Assembly: GCA_017503785.1 (NCBI GenBank)
Contig: JAFVSK010000006.1
Span: 1 to 64,000, forward strand
DNA length: 64,000 nt
Direction: 5' to 3'
Source of the DNA: Clostridia bacterium
GTDB lineage: Bacteria > Bacillota > Clostridia > Oscillospirales > Acutalibacteraceae
Positions within the stretch are counted from its first letter, which is position 1. Each line of letters opens with the position of its first letter. The notes under the pieces were generated by a model, which saw only the letters and a list, made by a program, of their open reading frames with translations, was not told the origin of the DNA and ran no database searches. Shown here piece by piece: positions 24,112 to 32,918 of this stretch. Made by a program: the position numbers and the translations under genes.

Positions 24112-25533
24112 TTATTCGCCATGGACGGGCAAGTTGACGATGACAACCGTTCCCTCGCCCTCGGCGCTTTCGATCTCCAACGTGCCGTGATGCGCGTTGA
24201 TGATCTCCTCCGCTACGGCCAACCCAATGCCCGAGCCGGGCTTGTGGTTATTGGCACGGTAGAATTTTTGCTTCACGTTGGGCAGATCCTTTTTGGAAAT
24301 GCCGATACCGTTATCGCTGATAACGACCTGCACACTATCGGCTACCGTTGCCGCATCAACACGCACGGTACCGTTTTCGCGGGAATACTTCAGTGCGTTG
24401 TCCAAAATGTTCACAAACACCTGGCGCAGGCGAGCACGATCGCCCAACACGGCGGGGAGTTTTTCTTGTTCGATGCATTGCACCGTGATGCCCTCGCGCT
24501 GAGCGCGGTCGCGGAACAGGAATACCGCTTCTTGTACCTCGGCAAACACGTCCAGCTTTTCGAACTGCGCCGAGGGCTTTAATTGACGGATGCGTGAGAA
24601 ATCCAACAAATCCTCGACCATGCCCGACAACCGCTCGGCCTCGCTGCTGATAACGTCGAGTCCTTTGCGCAGTATCTCCTCGTCACGCATGCTTTCGTCG
24701 CGCAGTGTTTCACTCCAGCCCTTAATGGCCGTGAGCGGCGTGCGCAGCTCGTGCGAGATAGAAGAAATAAATTCATTCTGCAAGCGGCCGGCATCGGCAA
24801 TATCGGCAGCCATTTCGTTGATGGTATCGCACAATTCGCCGATCTCGTCGTCGTGCCGTTTTTCAACATGACAGGAATAGTCGCCTTGGGCGATCTTTTT
24901 AGCTGTGGCACCGATCTCGGTGAGCGGCTGTAAAATGCTGCCGACAAAATAGGCACTGGACAGCATCACGAAGAAAATGACCGCCAGTCCAAAAGCGACC
25001 ATAATGGAGATCAGCAGTGTAATTTGAGAGTCGACACGGTCGAGCGCCACCAAATAGCGAATGGCACCGTACACGGTATCGCTGTTATCGGTTACCAGCA
25101 GTGTGATCGCCAGCACCTTTTGCCCCGCCGCGTTTTTGCCTACCCAAACGCCCTTGGGTTCCCCGCTTTGCGTAGCATAGGTCTGTACAGCTGCGCGGTA
25201 ATCCTCCAACGAATCGGATTCGGGGATGAAGCCGGTGGAGCTGGCTAAGATCTCGCCCGTGGCACTGAGAACCTGAAATTCGATTTTCTCTTTATCGGGA
25301 AACTGCTCCATGTAATCACGGGCGCTAGCTTCAAAATCCAGCGGCGATTGCTCGGCATAGGCACCGAGCATATCCGAAAACGAGCGAGCACGCGTGTACA
25401 GACTGTTTTCCGTTTGTTCGTAATAATAAGAACGAATGACCAAAGCAGCTACTACCTCTAAAATAAGCAGCAACACAGCAACAACGCCGAGCCCGTTAAC
25501 GAGCCAGCGACGTGTAACCTTTTTAAACAGCAT
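24112..25533 (-). CDS. Sensor histidine kinase
   Basis: This 473-residue membrane kinase has a first membrane helix at about 12-35, an extracytoplasmic sensor region to about 170, a second helix at about 172-200, HAMP (PLTEIGATAKKIAQGDY), HisKA with the phospho-accepting His in SSISHELRTPLTAIKG, and HATPase with N (NILDNALKY), G1 (DNGIGI) and G2 (GSGIGLAVA) boxes. It probably phosphorylates the response regulator encoded 24 nt upstream. The lipoprotein encoded first in the operon could be a sensory partner (inference). Confidence 0.92.
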   Translation of the reverse strand: MLFKKVTRRWLVNGLGVVAVLLLILEVVAALVIRSYYYEQTENSLYTRARSFSDMLGAYAEQSPLDFEASARDYMEQFPDKEKIEFQVLSATGEILASSTGFIPESDSLEDYRAAVQTYATQSGEPKGVWVGKNAAGQKVLAITLLVTDNSDTVYGAIRYLVALDRVDSQITLLISIMVAFGLAVIFFVMLSSAYFVGSILQPLTEIGATAKKIAQGDYSCHVEKRHDDEIGELCDTINEMAADIADAGRLQNEFISSISHELRTPLTAIKGWSETLRDESMRDEEILRKGLDVISSEAERLSGMVEDLLDFSRIRQLKPSAQFEKLDVFAEVQEAVFLFRDRAQREGITVQCIEQEKLPAVLGDRARLRQVFVNILDNALKYSRENGTVRVDAATVADSVQVVISDNGIGISKKDLPNVKQKFYRANNHKPGSGIGLAVAEEIINAHHGTLEIESAEGEGTVVIVNLPVHGE

Positions 25534-25556
25534 CGTTCTCCCTCCCTACGGATTGA

Positions 25557-26249
25557 TCAGGGATTCCAGCGGTATCCGCTTCCCCACACCGTGATAATAT
25601 GGCGCGGGTTGGACGGATCGTCTTCGATCTTCATACGCAAGCGGCGAATGTTGACATCGACGATTTGGTCTTCTCCGTAATAATCAGCGCCCCAAACACG
25701 ACTTAAAATATCAGTACGGGACAGCGTTTGATCGGTATGGCGCAGGAAAAACTCCATAATTTGAAATTCCACCTGTGTTAATTCTACGGCCGTGCCGTTG
25801 CGATACAGCGTGCGTTCCAACAGATTCAGCGCAAAGCTGCCCGACACCAATTCCTCGCGATAGCCGGTGTCGTCGGTGTTCTTCACGCGGCGTTCCAACG
25901 CTTCCACGCGGGCAATCAACTCTGACGGACTGAAGGGTTTGGTTACGTAATCGTCGGCACCGAGCTTGAGCGCCTTTACCTTTTCTTGCTCCTGCGAGCG
26001 AGCGGTGAGCATTAAAATGCCCATGACCGCATCCTGCTCACGCAAACGGCGGCATAGTTCAAAACCGTCCATTCCCGGAAGCATCAAGTCTAAAATTGCC
26101 AAGCGGACGGAGTCTTTATGCTCGGCATACAGCTCCAGTGCTTCCTCGGCAGTGGCGGCTTCGATGACGTTGAAGCCGCTGCGACGCAAATGAATAACGA
26201 TAAACTCGCGAATAACGGTTTCGTCTTCGCAAAGAAGGATACTTCTCAT
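25557..26249 (-). CDS. OmpR/PhoB-family response regulator
   Basis: The 230-residue regulator has a receiver domain (LLCEDET, phospho-Asp in LAILDLMLPGMDG, Lys in DDYVTKPF) and a C-terminal winged helix (ILSRVWGADYYGEDQIVDVNIRRLR). The start at 26249 overlaps the lipoprotein stop as ATGA, with GGAGG 7 nt upstream. Its cognate kinase follows at 25533. Confidence 0.93.
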   Translation of the reverse strand: MRSILLCEDETVIREFIVIHLRRSGFNVIEAATAEEALELYAEHKDSVRLAILDLMLPGMDGFELCRRLREQDAVMGILMLTARSQEQEKVKALKLGADDYVTKPFSPSELIARVEALERRVKNTDDTGYREELVSGSFALNLLERTLYRNGTAVELTQVEFQIMEFFLRHTDQTLSRTDILSRVWGADYYGEDQIVDVNIRRLRMKIEDDPSNPRHIITVWGSGYRWNP

Positions 26250-27634
26250 TCGGCATCCTCCCCGTCTAACACATAGAAAAGATGGCGGATTTCCTCCAAG
26301 GAAATGGCTTCCGTATCCTCGGCCATAAGAACCGCATAGCAGCGATCCTTCTGCTCGTGGAACAGCACGTAGCCGTCGGGAAGATCGTTTTTCTCGCTCG
26401 CCGCAAAGGTGCCGATACGGAACAGCCACTCACCGCCGTTTTCCTTGCGATACAGCGTTAACGTGCGATTATCCCTGCTGTATGCGGCAGGCAATGTTTG
26501 CCACTCCTCACGTAAGCGGAGCATATAACCGTCTTTCGCGGGCATTAAGCCGAAAAATTCCGTGCGAACTTCGTTGCTCTGCAAATCGTAGCTGCACCAC
26601 TCGGTGTACCACAACGTTTGATTGGGCTCGGTTTCCTCGAAGCCCGGCATGCGCGTGGTAATGGGCCATTCCACCATGCCGTCCCCGTCGATATCGCGGC
26701 AGGACAAGGAAATCTCGCGGGCGGTATGCGTGTTCAACTGCGTGCTTTGATTGCACAGCGGGGCAATCAGCTTTTTATCTTGCCAGCAAAGCAGCTCGGT
26801 AACCATGGCATCCTGCTCTTTATAGCAATCCAAAAACACGCCGTTAAACCGATTGTCGAAAGAAACGGTTATGTGATCGCCAAAGCGGATAATATCGCTG
26901 TCGAGCAGGGCGTGACCGCTGTCGACCACGTTGTCGGTGCGGAAGGAAAACATTTGCGCCGATACCAAGTCGAAGCTGTTGGCAATGGACAGCAACAACA
27001 GATCGTCGGAGCCGTCGGCGGTGATATCGGCCACCACAAGATCAGTGTATGTGGCGCTGAAGGAGCGCATGGTCAGTTTTTCGTCGATGTTATAAATCGC
27101 CAGCCGAGAATCACGCGTGTTGTACAATGACCAGCCGATCAGCAATTCGGGAGTACCGTCGTTATTTAAATCGCCAAATTCCACTTGGTTCACCGATTCG
27201 CCTTTACCTTCAATATCGGCTACCGATCTCCATTGCCCTTCATCGTTGCTTTTCAGCAGATTGATGTGCACCAAGGCGTTTTCATCGTTACGGCGATAAA
27301 AAGCCAGTGCCGATTTGGTTTCGACAGGCTTTTCGGCGGTGGGAACGGCGTTGCCGGCCGTGAGCACCGTGTGCTCTTTTACTTGATCCAGCATAATAAA
27401 TGCCGACAAATACCGTCCGCCCGAGGGATATTTAAGGGTGTAATCGGCACTTTGGCCGTTTTTGGTATGTGTGCCGATATACTCATCCAGCGCCGCGCGG
27501 ATGGCTTTATGCTCGCTGTTGCTTTCGGGAGGCATTAACTGGGTTTCAACGTCGAGACCGATCACGTTACAACCGGTAAGAAGAGTCATGATAAGCAAAC
27601 ACGCAAGCAGCGGCTTTACGGAAAAACGTTTCAT
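26246..27634 (-). CDS. Lipoprotein with VCBS/FG-GAP-like repeats
   Basis: The 462-residue lipoprotein starts behind AGGAGG. Signal MKRFSVKPLLACLLIMTLLTGC ends in a lipobox. Calcium-loop-like repeats are visible: FGDLNNDGTPELLIGW, VADITADGSDDLLLL and CRDIDGDGMVEW, suggesting a beta-propeller-like extracytoplasmic domain. It opens the operon with the two-component system, so it may sense or present a signal to the kinase (inference). The binding target is unknown. Confidence 0.8.
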   Translation of the reverse strand: MKRFSVKPLLACLLIMTLLTGCNVIGLDVETQLMPPESNSEHKAIRAALDEYIGTHTKNGQSADYTLKYPSGGRYLSAFIMLDQVKEHTVLTAGNAVPTAEKPVETKSALAFYRRNDENALVHINLLKSNDEGQWRSVADIEGKGESVNQVEFGDLNNDGTPELLIGWSLYNTRDSRLAIYNIDEKLTMRSFSATYTDLVVADITADGSDDLLLLSIANSFDLVSAQMFSFRTDNVVDSGHALLDSDIIRFGDHITVSFDNRFNGVFLDCYKEQDAMVTELLCWQDKKLIAPLCNQSTQLNTHTAREISLSCRDIDGDGMVEWPITTRMPGFEETEPNQTLWYTEWCSYDLQSNEVRTEFFGLMPAKDGYMLRLREEWQTLPAAYSRDNRTLTLYRKENGGEWLFRIGTFAASEKNDLPDGYVLFHEQKDRCYAVLMAEDTEAISLEEIRHLFYVLDGEDAE

Positions 27635-27673
27635 AGCGGGCACACCTCCTATAAAAAATAAATATACGTATCT

Positions 27674-27702
27674 ATTGTAGTAGAAAACCCACGTAAAGTC
27701 AA
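27674..27702 (-). promoter_or_regulatory. Promoter of the lipoprotein/two-component/prmC operon
   Basis: Minus strand TTGACT (27702-27697), 17-nt spacer, TACAAT (27679-27674). Confidence 0.65.
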
Positions 27703-27709
27703 CCAAAAA

Positions 27710-27739
27710 AAGCAGCGCGGAACTACTGCCGCGCTGCTT
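27710..27739 (-). terminator. Terminator of nadE
   Basis: Stem AAGCAGCGCGG (27710-27720) / CCGCGCTGCTT (27729-27739) followed by TTTTTTGG on the minus strand. It lies next to the promoter of the following operon. Confidence 0.8.
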
Positions 27740-27746
27740 GGATGAT

Positions 27747-29612
27747 TTACAGGGTTTCCGCTTCGTGCAACCACAACGTTACCACCGCATCGGAGGGCAT
27801 TTGCCAACCACCGCGCGGCGACACGCTGATGGAGCCAACGGCGGGGCCGTCGGGCAAGCAATTACGTTTAAACTGTTGCGTGAAGAACCGACGCAGGAAC
27901 ACGCACAGCCAGGTTTTGATCTCCTCCGGTGTGAAGCGGCCCTCAAAAGCGTGGCACGCCAAGCGATACACGCGAGACGGTGCACTGCCCCACCGCAAAA
28001 TGTGGTACAAGAAGAAATCGTGCAGGTCGTAATTGCCGACGATCTGCTCCGTTTTTTGCGCAATATCGCCGTTCTCGGGCGGCAACAACTCGGGGCTGAC
28101 GGGGGTATCTAAAATATCCTTCAGCACCGTATACAGCTCCGTGTTGGTCTGATTACTTTGTGCCACGTGGTTCACCAGCACACGAACCAGGGTTTTGGGA
28201 ATGGAGCCGTTTACGCCGTACATAGACATGTGATCGCCGTTATACGTAGCCCAACCGAGTACCAGCTCGGACAAGTCGCCCGTGCCGATCACCAAGGCAC
28301 CGCTTTGGTTGGCAATGTCCATAAGCACCTGCGTGCGTTCACGCGCTTGTGAGTTTTCATACGTAACGTCGTAGGTGCCGTTGTGACCGATATCCTTAAA
28401 ATGCTGATTAACCGCATCAGCAATGGAAACCTCGCGCAGCGTTGCACCGCACGCCTTGGCCAGCGCACAGGCATTGCGATAGGTGCGGCCGGTGGTGCCG
28501 AAGCACGGCATGGTAACGGCGGTGATATCCGAAAGCGGACGACCCAGCTTTTGATAGGCGCGCACGATGACCAGCAGCGCCAGTGCCGAGTCTAAACCAC
28601 CGGACAAGCCCACCACCGCTTGACTTCCCGTGTGGGACAAGCGCCGCGCCAAGCCTGCCGCCTGAATGGACAGAATCTCCTCGCAGCGGGCTGCGGGGTC
28701 GGTGGGAACGAAGGGGGTAGCGTCGATCGTTCGCGTTAAGGTGATATCCTTTACAGGGAGATCGAACCACACGGAGGCGACCGTTTGGGAAGCCTTGCCC
28801 GCTGTGCGATGATCGTGCAGCAGGTGCTCAAGATCAAGTTCGGTAACGGCAGCACCGTTTGTGTAGGGCTGTGTTTCGCACAGCAGGGTGCCGTTTTCGG
28901 CAATGAGATTGCCGCCGGCATACACGTAATCGGCGGAGGATTCGCCCTCGCCGGCATTAGCCAGCACGTAGGCGCAATGCAAGCGCGCCGACTGCACCGT
29001 GACCAGCGAACGCAAATAGTCGCGGCGTGCCACCAGTTCGCGTTCTGCCGACAGATTGACGATTACCGTAGCCGCCGACGCGAGGTTGGGGTCGGTGTTT
29101 TCAACGCCTGCGATGCCGCCTACCTGAACGATAAAGCTGAACGCTTGCAGTGCTTCGCAGGTGAACACGGTGTTTGCGCAGAAATAGGCGGAACAGCCGG
29201 CAAAGGTTACAAAGGCTTCTTCGGCTGCCGCTCCATCGGCAAACCAGCGGGACTCCTCGGCGGAGAGTGCCGTTTTGGGAACCAAGCCAAGCAGCTCGCC
29301 CTTGAGACACACGGCAGCGCAGTTATAGACCGCCGAGCCGAGCGCAACAGGAAGACCCACAACAACGACCGAGTCGCAGTCTTTCGTTTGGCGGAGCAGA
29401 TAGGTCAGCGCTTCCTCGGCGCCGCGCAGCAGCGCCTCTTGGTGAAACAGATCACCACAGGTACTGCCGGTGAGGCACAGTTCGGGAAAGACGACCAGTG
29501 CCGTATCGGTTGCGTTGTTGATACACTCCGTGATCTGCTGCGCGTTATAGCGACAATCGCCCACGCGCAGTGCCGGTGTGTGCGCCGCAACGCGTAAAAA
29601 TCCGTGTTTCAT
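27747..29612 (-). CDS. nadE: NAD+ synthase with degenerate glutaminase domain
   Basis: The enzyme converts deamido-NAD to NAD with ATP. The 621-residue length and layout fit the glutamine-dependent type: nitrilase-like domain (1-~285) and synthetase domain with PP-loop VVGLSGGLDSALALLV near 325. In the nitrilase domain the Glu (FPELCLTG) and Lys (LVPKTAL) are present. Where the family has VEICEDLW with the nucleophilic Cys, this protein reads VQVGGIAGVENTDP. If that alignment is right, it cannot hydrolyse glutamine and must use ammonia. Monocistronic, with AAAGGGGATG as SD. Confidence 0.88.
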   Translation of the reverse strand: MKHGFLRVAAHTPALRVGDCRYNAQQITECINNATDTALVVFPELCLTGSTCGDLFHQEALLRGAEEALTYLLRQTKDCDSVVVVGLPVALGSAVYNCAAVCLKGELLGLVPKTALSAEESRWFADGAAAEEAFVTFAGCSAYFCANTVFTCEALQAFSFIVQVGGIAGVENTDPNLASAATVIVNLSAERELVARRDYLRSLVTVQSARLHCAYVLANAGEGESSADYVYAGGNLIAENGTLLCETQPYTNGAAVTELDLEHLLHDHRTAGKASQTVASVWFDLPVKDITLTRTIDATPFVPTDPAARCEEILSIQAAGLARRLSHTGSQAVVGLSGGLDSALALLVIVRAYQKLGRPLSDITAVTMPCFGTTGRTYRNACALAKACGATLREVSIADAVNQHFKDIGHNGTYDVTYENSQARERTQVLMDIANQSGALVIGTGDLSELVLGWATYNGDHMSMYGVNGSIPKTLVRVLVNHVAQSNQTNTELYTVLKDILDTPVSPELLPPENGDIAQKTEQIVGNYDLHDFFLYHILRWGSAPSRVYRLACHAFEGRFTPEEIKTWLCVFLRRFFTQQFKRNCLPDGPAVGSISVSPRGGWQMPSDAVVTLWLHEAETL

Positions 29613-29680
29613 AGACTCATCCCCTTTTACGCCTACTAGTATACTCCACTTTTTTCAAAATGAAAAGAGTTTTTTTACTC

Positions 29681-29709
29681 TTGACAAAAATAGTGCAAAA
29701 TGTTACCAT
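29681..29709 (+). promoter_or_regulatory. Promoter of the T-box/thrS unit
   Basis: TTGACA (29681-29686), 17-nt spacer, TACCAT (29704-29709). Confidence 0.65.
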
Positions 29710-29715
29710 AATTCA

Positions 29716-29951
29716 AGGTAAAGCATTGATGGGGACGGCGATTTGCCGCAGTTTTCTTTCAGAGAGCGTTCGGTTGCTGAAAAGAACGCAAGAAAACGCA
29801 GATCGTTACCACCCCTGAGCGCTTCCGGGAGCTGCGGCGAAAGGAAGTCGGTTAGCCTCGTTATCGGCTGCACGAGCGTGGCTTCGGCCACGGAATCAGG
29901 GTGGAACCGCGTGGCAACTATGCCTCGCCCCTTTTTGGGGCGGGGCTTTTT
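29716..29951 (+). promoter_or_regulatory. T-box leader (threonyl-tRNA responsive)
   Basis: The canonical T-box AGGGTGGAACCGCG is at 29898-29911. It is followed by the terminator stem 29922-29931 / 29937-29946 and a T-run. An upstream structured stem I region includes AGAGAGCGTTCGGTTGCTGA, typical of the distal part. Uncharged tRNA-Thr is expected to favour antitermination and thrS expression. I did not assign the specifier loop with certainty. Confidence 0.9.
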
Positions 29952-29981
29952 ATTTTGTTTATTTTGAAAGGAGCGACCTTT

Positions 29982-31913
29982 ATGTTGAATATCACTTTGA
30001 AAGACGGCAGCGTTTGCCAAACCGAGCAAACCACGGTGGAAGCGTTTTGCCGCGAACTGTCCATGGGCTTGTTCCGCAACGCCTGTGCCGCTCGTTTGAA
30101 CGGCGAAGTGGTGGATCTGCGCACGCCTCTCACCGAGGACTGCGCCATTGAGATCCTCACCTTTGACGATCCCGACGGTAAAAAGGCCTACTGGCACACC
30201 ACCTCGCACGTGATGGCACAGGCGGTAAAACGCTTGTGGCCCGACACACTGCTCACCATCGGGCCGTCGATCGACACCGGCTTCTATTATGACTTTGACC
30301 ATCCCGCCGGCTTTACCGCCGAGGATCTGGCTGCCATCGAAGCCGAAATGAAGAAGATCATTAAGGAAGGCTTGCCGATCGAGCGCTTTACGCTTCCCCG
30401 CAACGAAGCGATCGAGCTGATGAAGGAGGAGCCCTACAAGGTGGAGCTGATCGAAGCCCTGCCCGAGGATGCGGAAATTTCGTTCTACCGTCAGGGTGAG
30501 TTTACCGACCTGTGCGCCGGCCCGCATTTGATGGATACCGGCCGCTTGAAGGCGGTTAAGCTGCTGAGTGCCACGGGCGCTTACTGGCGCGGTGATTCCA
30601 ACAACAAGATGCTGCAGCGCTTGTATGGCATTTCCTTCCCCAAGGCTGCGGAACTGGAAGAGCATTTGGCTAAGCTGGAGGAAGCCCGCAAGCGCGACCA
30701 CAACAAGCTCGGCCGCGAGCTGGAGCTGTTTACCACGGTGGACGTTATCGGCCAAGGCTTGCCGGTGCTGCTGCCGAAGGGCGCCCGCATCGTTCAGCTG
30801 CTACAGCGCTGGATCGAGGACGAGGAACAAAAGCGCGGCTATTTGCTGACCAAAACGCCGCTCATGGCAAAAAGCGATCTGTATAAGATCTCGGGTCACT
30901 GGGATCATTATCTCGACGGTATGTTCGTGCTGGGCGATCCCAACGACGAAACCAAAGAATGCTTTGCCATGCGCCCGATGACCTGTCCGTTCCAGTATCA
31001 GGTGTTCTTGAACCGCATGCGCTCTTATCGCGATCTGCCGATGCGCTTGGGTGAGACCTCTACCTTGTTCCGCAACGAGGACAGCGGTGAGATGCACGGC
31101 CTGATCCGCGTGCGCCAGTTCACCATTTCCGAGGGTCACCTCATTCTGCGCCCCGATCAGCTGGAAGAAGAGTTTAAGGGCTGCTTGGAGCTCGCAAAAT
31201 ACGTGTTGGATACCGTGGGTATGCTGGAGGATTGCTCGTTCCGCTTCTCGCAGTGGGATCCCAACAACAGCGACAAATACATCGGCACGCCGGAACAGTG
31301 GGACGAAGCCCAAGGCATTATGGGCAAAATTTTGGACGATCTGGGTGTGGAGTACACCATCGGTATCGACGAAGCTGCGTTCTACGGTCCGAAGTTGGAT
31401 ATTCAGTACAAAAACGTGTTCGGCAAAGAGGATACTATCGTGACCATTCAGGTCGACCAGTTGTTGGCCGAGCAGTTTGATATGTCGTATATTGACCAGA
31501 ACGGTCAAAAGGTGCGTCCGTATATCATTCACCGCACCTCGTTGGGCTGCTACGAGCGTACTCTCGCCTACTTGATTGAAAAGTACGCCGGTGCGTTCCC
31601 GCTGTGGCTGGCCCCCGAACAGGTGCGCGTGTTGCCGTTGTCCGAAAAGATGATGGACAAGGCTGTGGAAATCACCGAAGAACTCAAGAAATACGGCTTA
31701 CGCGCCGAAACGGATATGCGCAACGAGAAGATCGGCTACAAGATCCGCGAAGCACAAATGCAGAAGGTACCGTACATGCTCATCATCGGTGAGCGCGAGG
31801 CCGAAGCCGGCTTGGTGTCGGTGCGTTCCCGCAAGGATGGCGATATCGGCACCATGACCACCGACGAATTTATCGCCAAGGCACTCAAAGAAGTTGCCGA
31901 CAAGGTGCGCTGA
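29982..31913 (+). CDS. thrS: Threonine--tRNA ligase
   Basis: This 643-residue enzyme charges tRNA-Thr. It contains the N-terminal TGS domain (1-~62), the editing/SAD domain with HTTSHVMAQA near residue 70 and the zinc-site Cys/His cluster, the class II catalytic core (motif 2 around FRNEDSGEMHGLIRVRQF, with MTCPFQYQVF before it) and the anticodon-binding domain (from ~540, LPLSEKMMDKA). Start at 29982 after AAAGGAG. Regulated by the T-box leader. Confidence 0.97.
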   Translation: MLNITLKDGSVCQTEQTTVEAFCRELSMGLFRNACAARLNGEVVDLRTPLTEDCAIEILTFDDPDGKKAYWHTTSHVMAQAVKRLWPDTLLTIGPSIDTGFYYDFDHPAGFTAEDLAAIEAEMKKIIKEGLPIERFTLPRNEAIELMKEEPYKVELIEALPEDAEISFYRQGEFTDLCAGPHLMDTGRLKAVKLLSATGAYWRGDSNNKMLQRLYGISFPKAAELEEHLAKLEEARKRDHNKLGRELELFTTVDVIGQGLPVLLPKGARIVQLLQRWIEDEEQKRGYLLTKTPLMAKSDLYKISGHWDHYLDGMFVLGDPNDETKECFAMRPMTCPFQYQVFLNRMRSYRDLPMRLGETSTLFRNEDSGEMHGLIRVRQFTISEGHLILRPDQLEEEFKGCLELAKYVLDTVGMLEDCSFRFSQWDPNNSDKYIGTPEQWDEAQGIMGKILDDLGVEYTIGIDEAAFYGPKLDIQYKNVFGKEDTIVTIQVDQLLAEQFDMSYIDQNGQKVRPYIIHRTSLGCYERTLAYLIEKYAGAFPLWLAPEQVRVLPLSEKMMDKAVEITEELKKYGLRAETDMRNEKIGYKIREAQMQKVPYMLIIGEREAEAGLVSVRSRKDGDIGTMTTDEFIAKALKEVADKVR

Positions 31914-31914
31914 T

Positions 31915-32862
31915 ATGACGATCGCTATGCTCGACACCGCCACGTTAAACGACGACGTGGATCTGTCGATCTTCGACGAATTCGGCACGGTACACCGCTA
32001 TGCGCTGACGAGCGCCGAGGAGGTTGCCGAGCGCAGCAAGGGCTGCGACGTGCTGATCTTAAACAAGGTGAAGATCAACCGCGAAACGCTTCCCGACACG
32101 GGCTGTGTAAAGCTGATCTGCGTTACTGCCACCGGTGTGGATAACGTGGATCTAGGCTACTGCCGCAGCCATGGAATCGGCGTGTGCAACGTGAGCGGCT
32201 ACTCTACCGATTCGGTAGCACAGCTGACCGTGGCGATGGCACTTTCGCTGGCCAACCATTTACCCGCTTTTCAGCGGTTTGTAAACAGCGGCACGTATAC
32301 CGAAAGCGGCATGCCCAATCATTTGGTGCCGCCGTTTTACGAGCTGCGCGGCAAGACCTGGGGCATTTACGGCTACGGCAGTATCGGCTCGCAGGTGGCC
32401 GCCGTGGCCGAGGCGTTGGGCTGCAAGGTGCTGGTGTGCAAGCGTACACCGCTTCCCGACCGCGAGGTTACTGATCTGGATACGCTGTGCGAGCAAGCGG
32501 ACATTCTTTCCGTTCACGTGCCGCTCACCGAAGAAACGCGCGGCAGCATCAGCCGCGAGCGGTTGGCCAAAATGAAGCCGTCGGCTATTGTGATAAACGT
32601 GGCGCGCGGTGCGGTTGCCGATGAACAGGCACTTGCCGAAGCCGTGTTAAACGGTCGCTTGGGCGGCTTGGGTGTGGACGTGTATTCCACCGAGCCGTTC
32701 CCTACCGAGCATCCGTTTCAGCAGCTGCTGGGGCGCGATAATGTGTGTCTTACGCCGCACATGGCGTGGGGGGCCTACGAAGCGCGCGTGCGCTGTTTGG
32801 CCGAGGTTGCGGAAAATATTCGCGCTTTCGCTCGCGGTGAGCGGCGCAGCCGCGTAGATTGA
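31915..32862 (+). CDS. D-isomer-specific 2-hydroxyacid dehydrogenase
   Basis: The 315-residue NAD-dependent dehydrogenase reduces 2-oxoacids or oxidises D-2-hydroxyacids. The NAD site GIYGYGSIGSQVAAVAEAL is near 147-165. Catalytic Arg lies in INVARGAV, Glu in the VYSTEPFP region and His in TPHMAWGAYEAR. The AWG after the catalytic His resembles hydroxypyruvate/glycerate dehydrogenase-like members, so D-glycerate dehydrogenase is possible. It starts 1 nt after thrS, so it is co-transcribed. Confidence 0.88.
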   Translation: MTIAMLDTATLNDDVDLSIFDEFGTVHRYALTSAEEVAERSKGCDVLILNKVKINRETLPDTGCVKLICVTATGVDNVDLGYCRSHGIGVCNVSGYSTDSVAQLTVAMALSLANHLPAFQRFVNSGTYTESGMPNHLVPPFYELRGKTWGIYGYGSIGSQVAAVAEALGCKVLVCKRTPLPDREVTDLDTLCEQADILSVHVPLTEETRGSISRERLAKMKPSAIVINVARGAVADEQALAEAVLNGRLGGLGVDVYSTEPFPTEHPFQQLLGRDNVCLTPHMAWGAYEARVRCLAEVAENIRAFARGERRSRVD

Positions 32863-32866
32863 TAAT

Positions 32867-32898
32867 TAAAGGCCACTTGATACGTTAAGTGGCCTTTA
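32867..32898 (+). terminator. Terminator of thrS operon
   Basis: Stem TAAAGGCCACTT (32867-32878) / AAGTGGCCTTTA (32887-32898), just before the kinase SD; the T-run is weak. Confidence 0.6.
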
Positions 32899-32918
32899 TG
32901 TAAAGAGGTGACCAACGC

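Noticed and set aside
29703-30755. Long minus-strand frame across the T-box and thrS
   Set aside because: It overlaps the T-box leader and thrS coding sequence, which are certain.
30801-31532. Minus-strand frame of 243 codons inside thrS
   Set aside because: Shadow of thrS; low-complexity composition and no SD.
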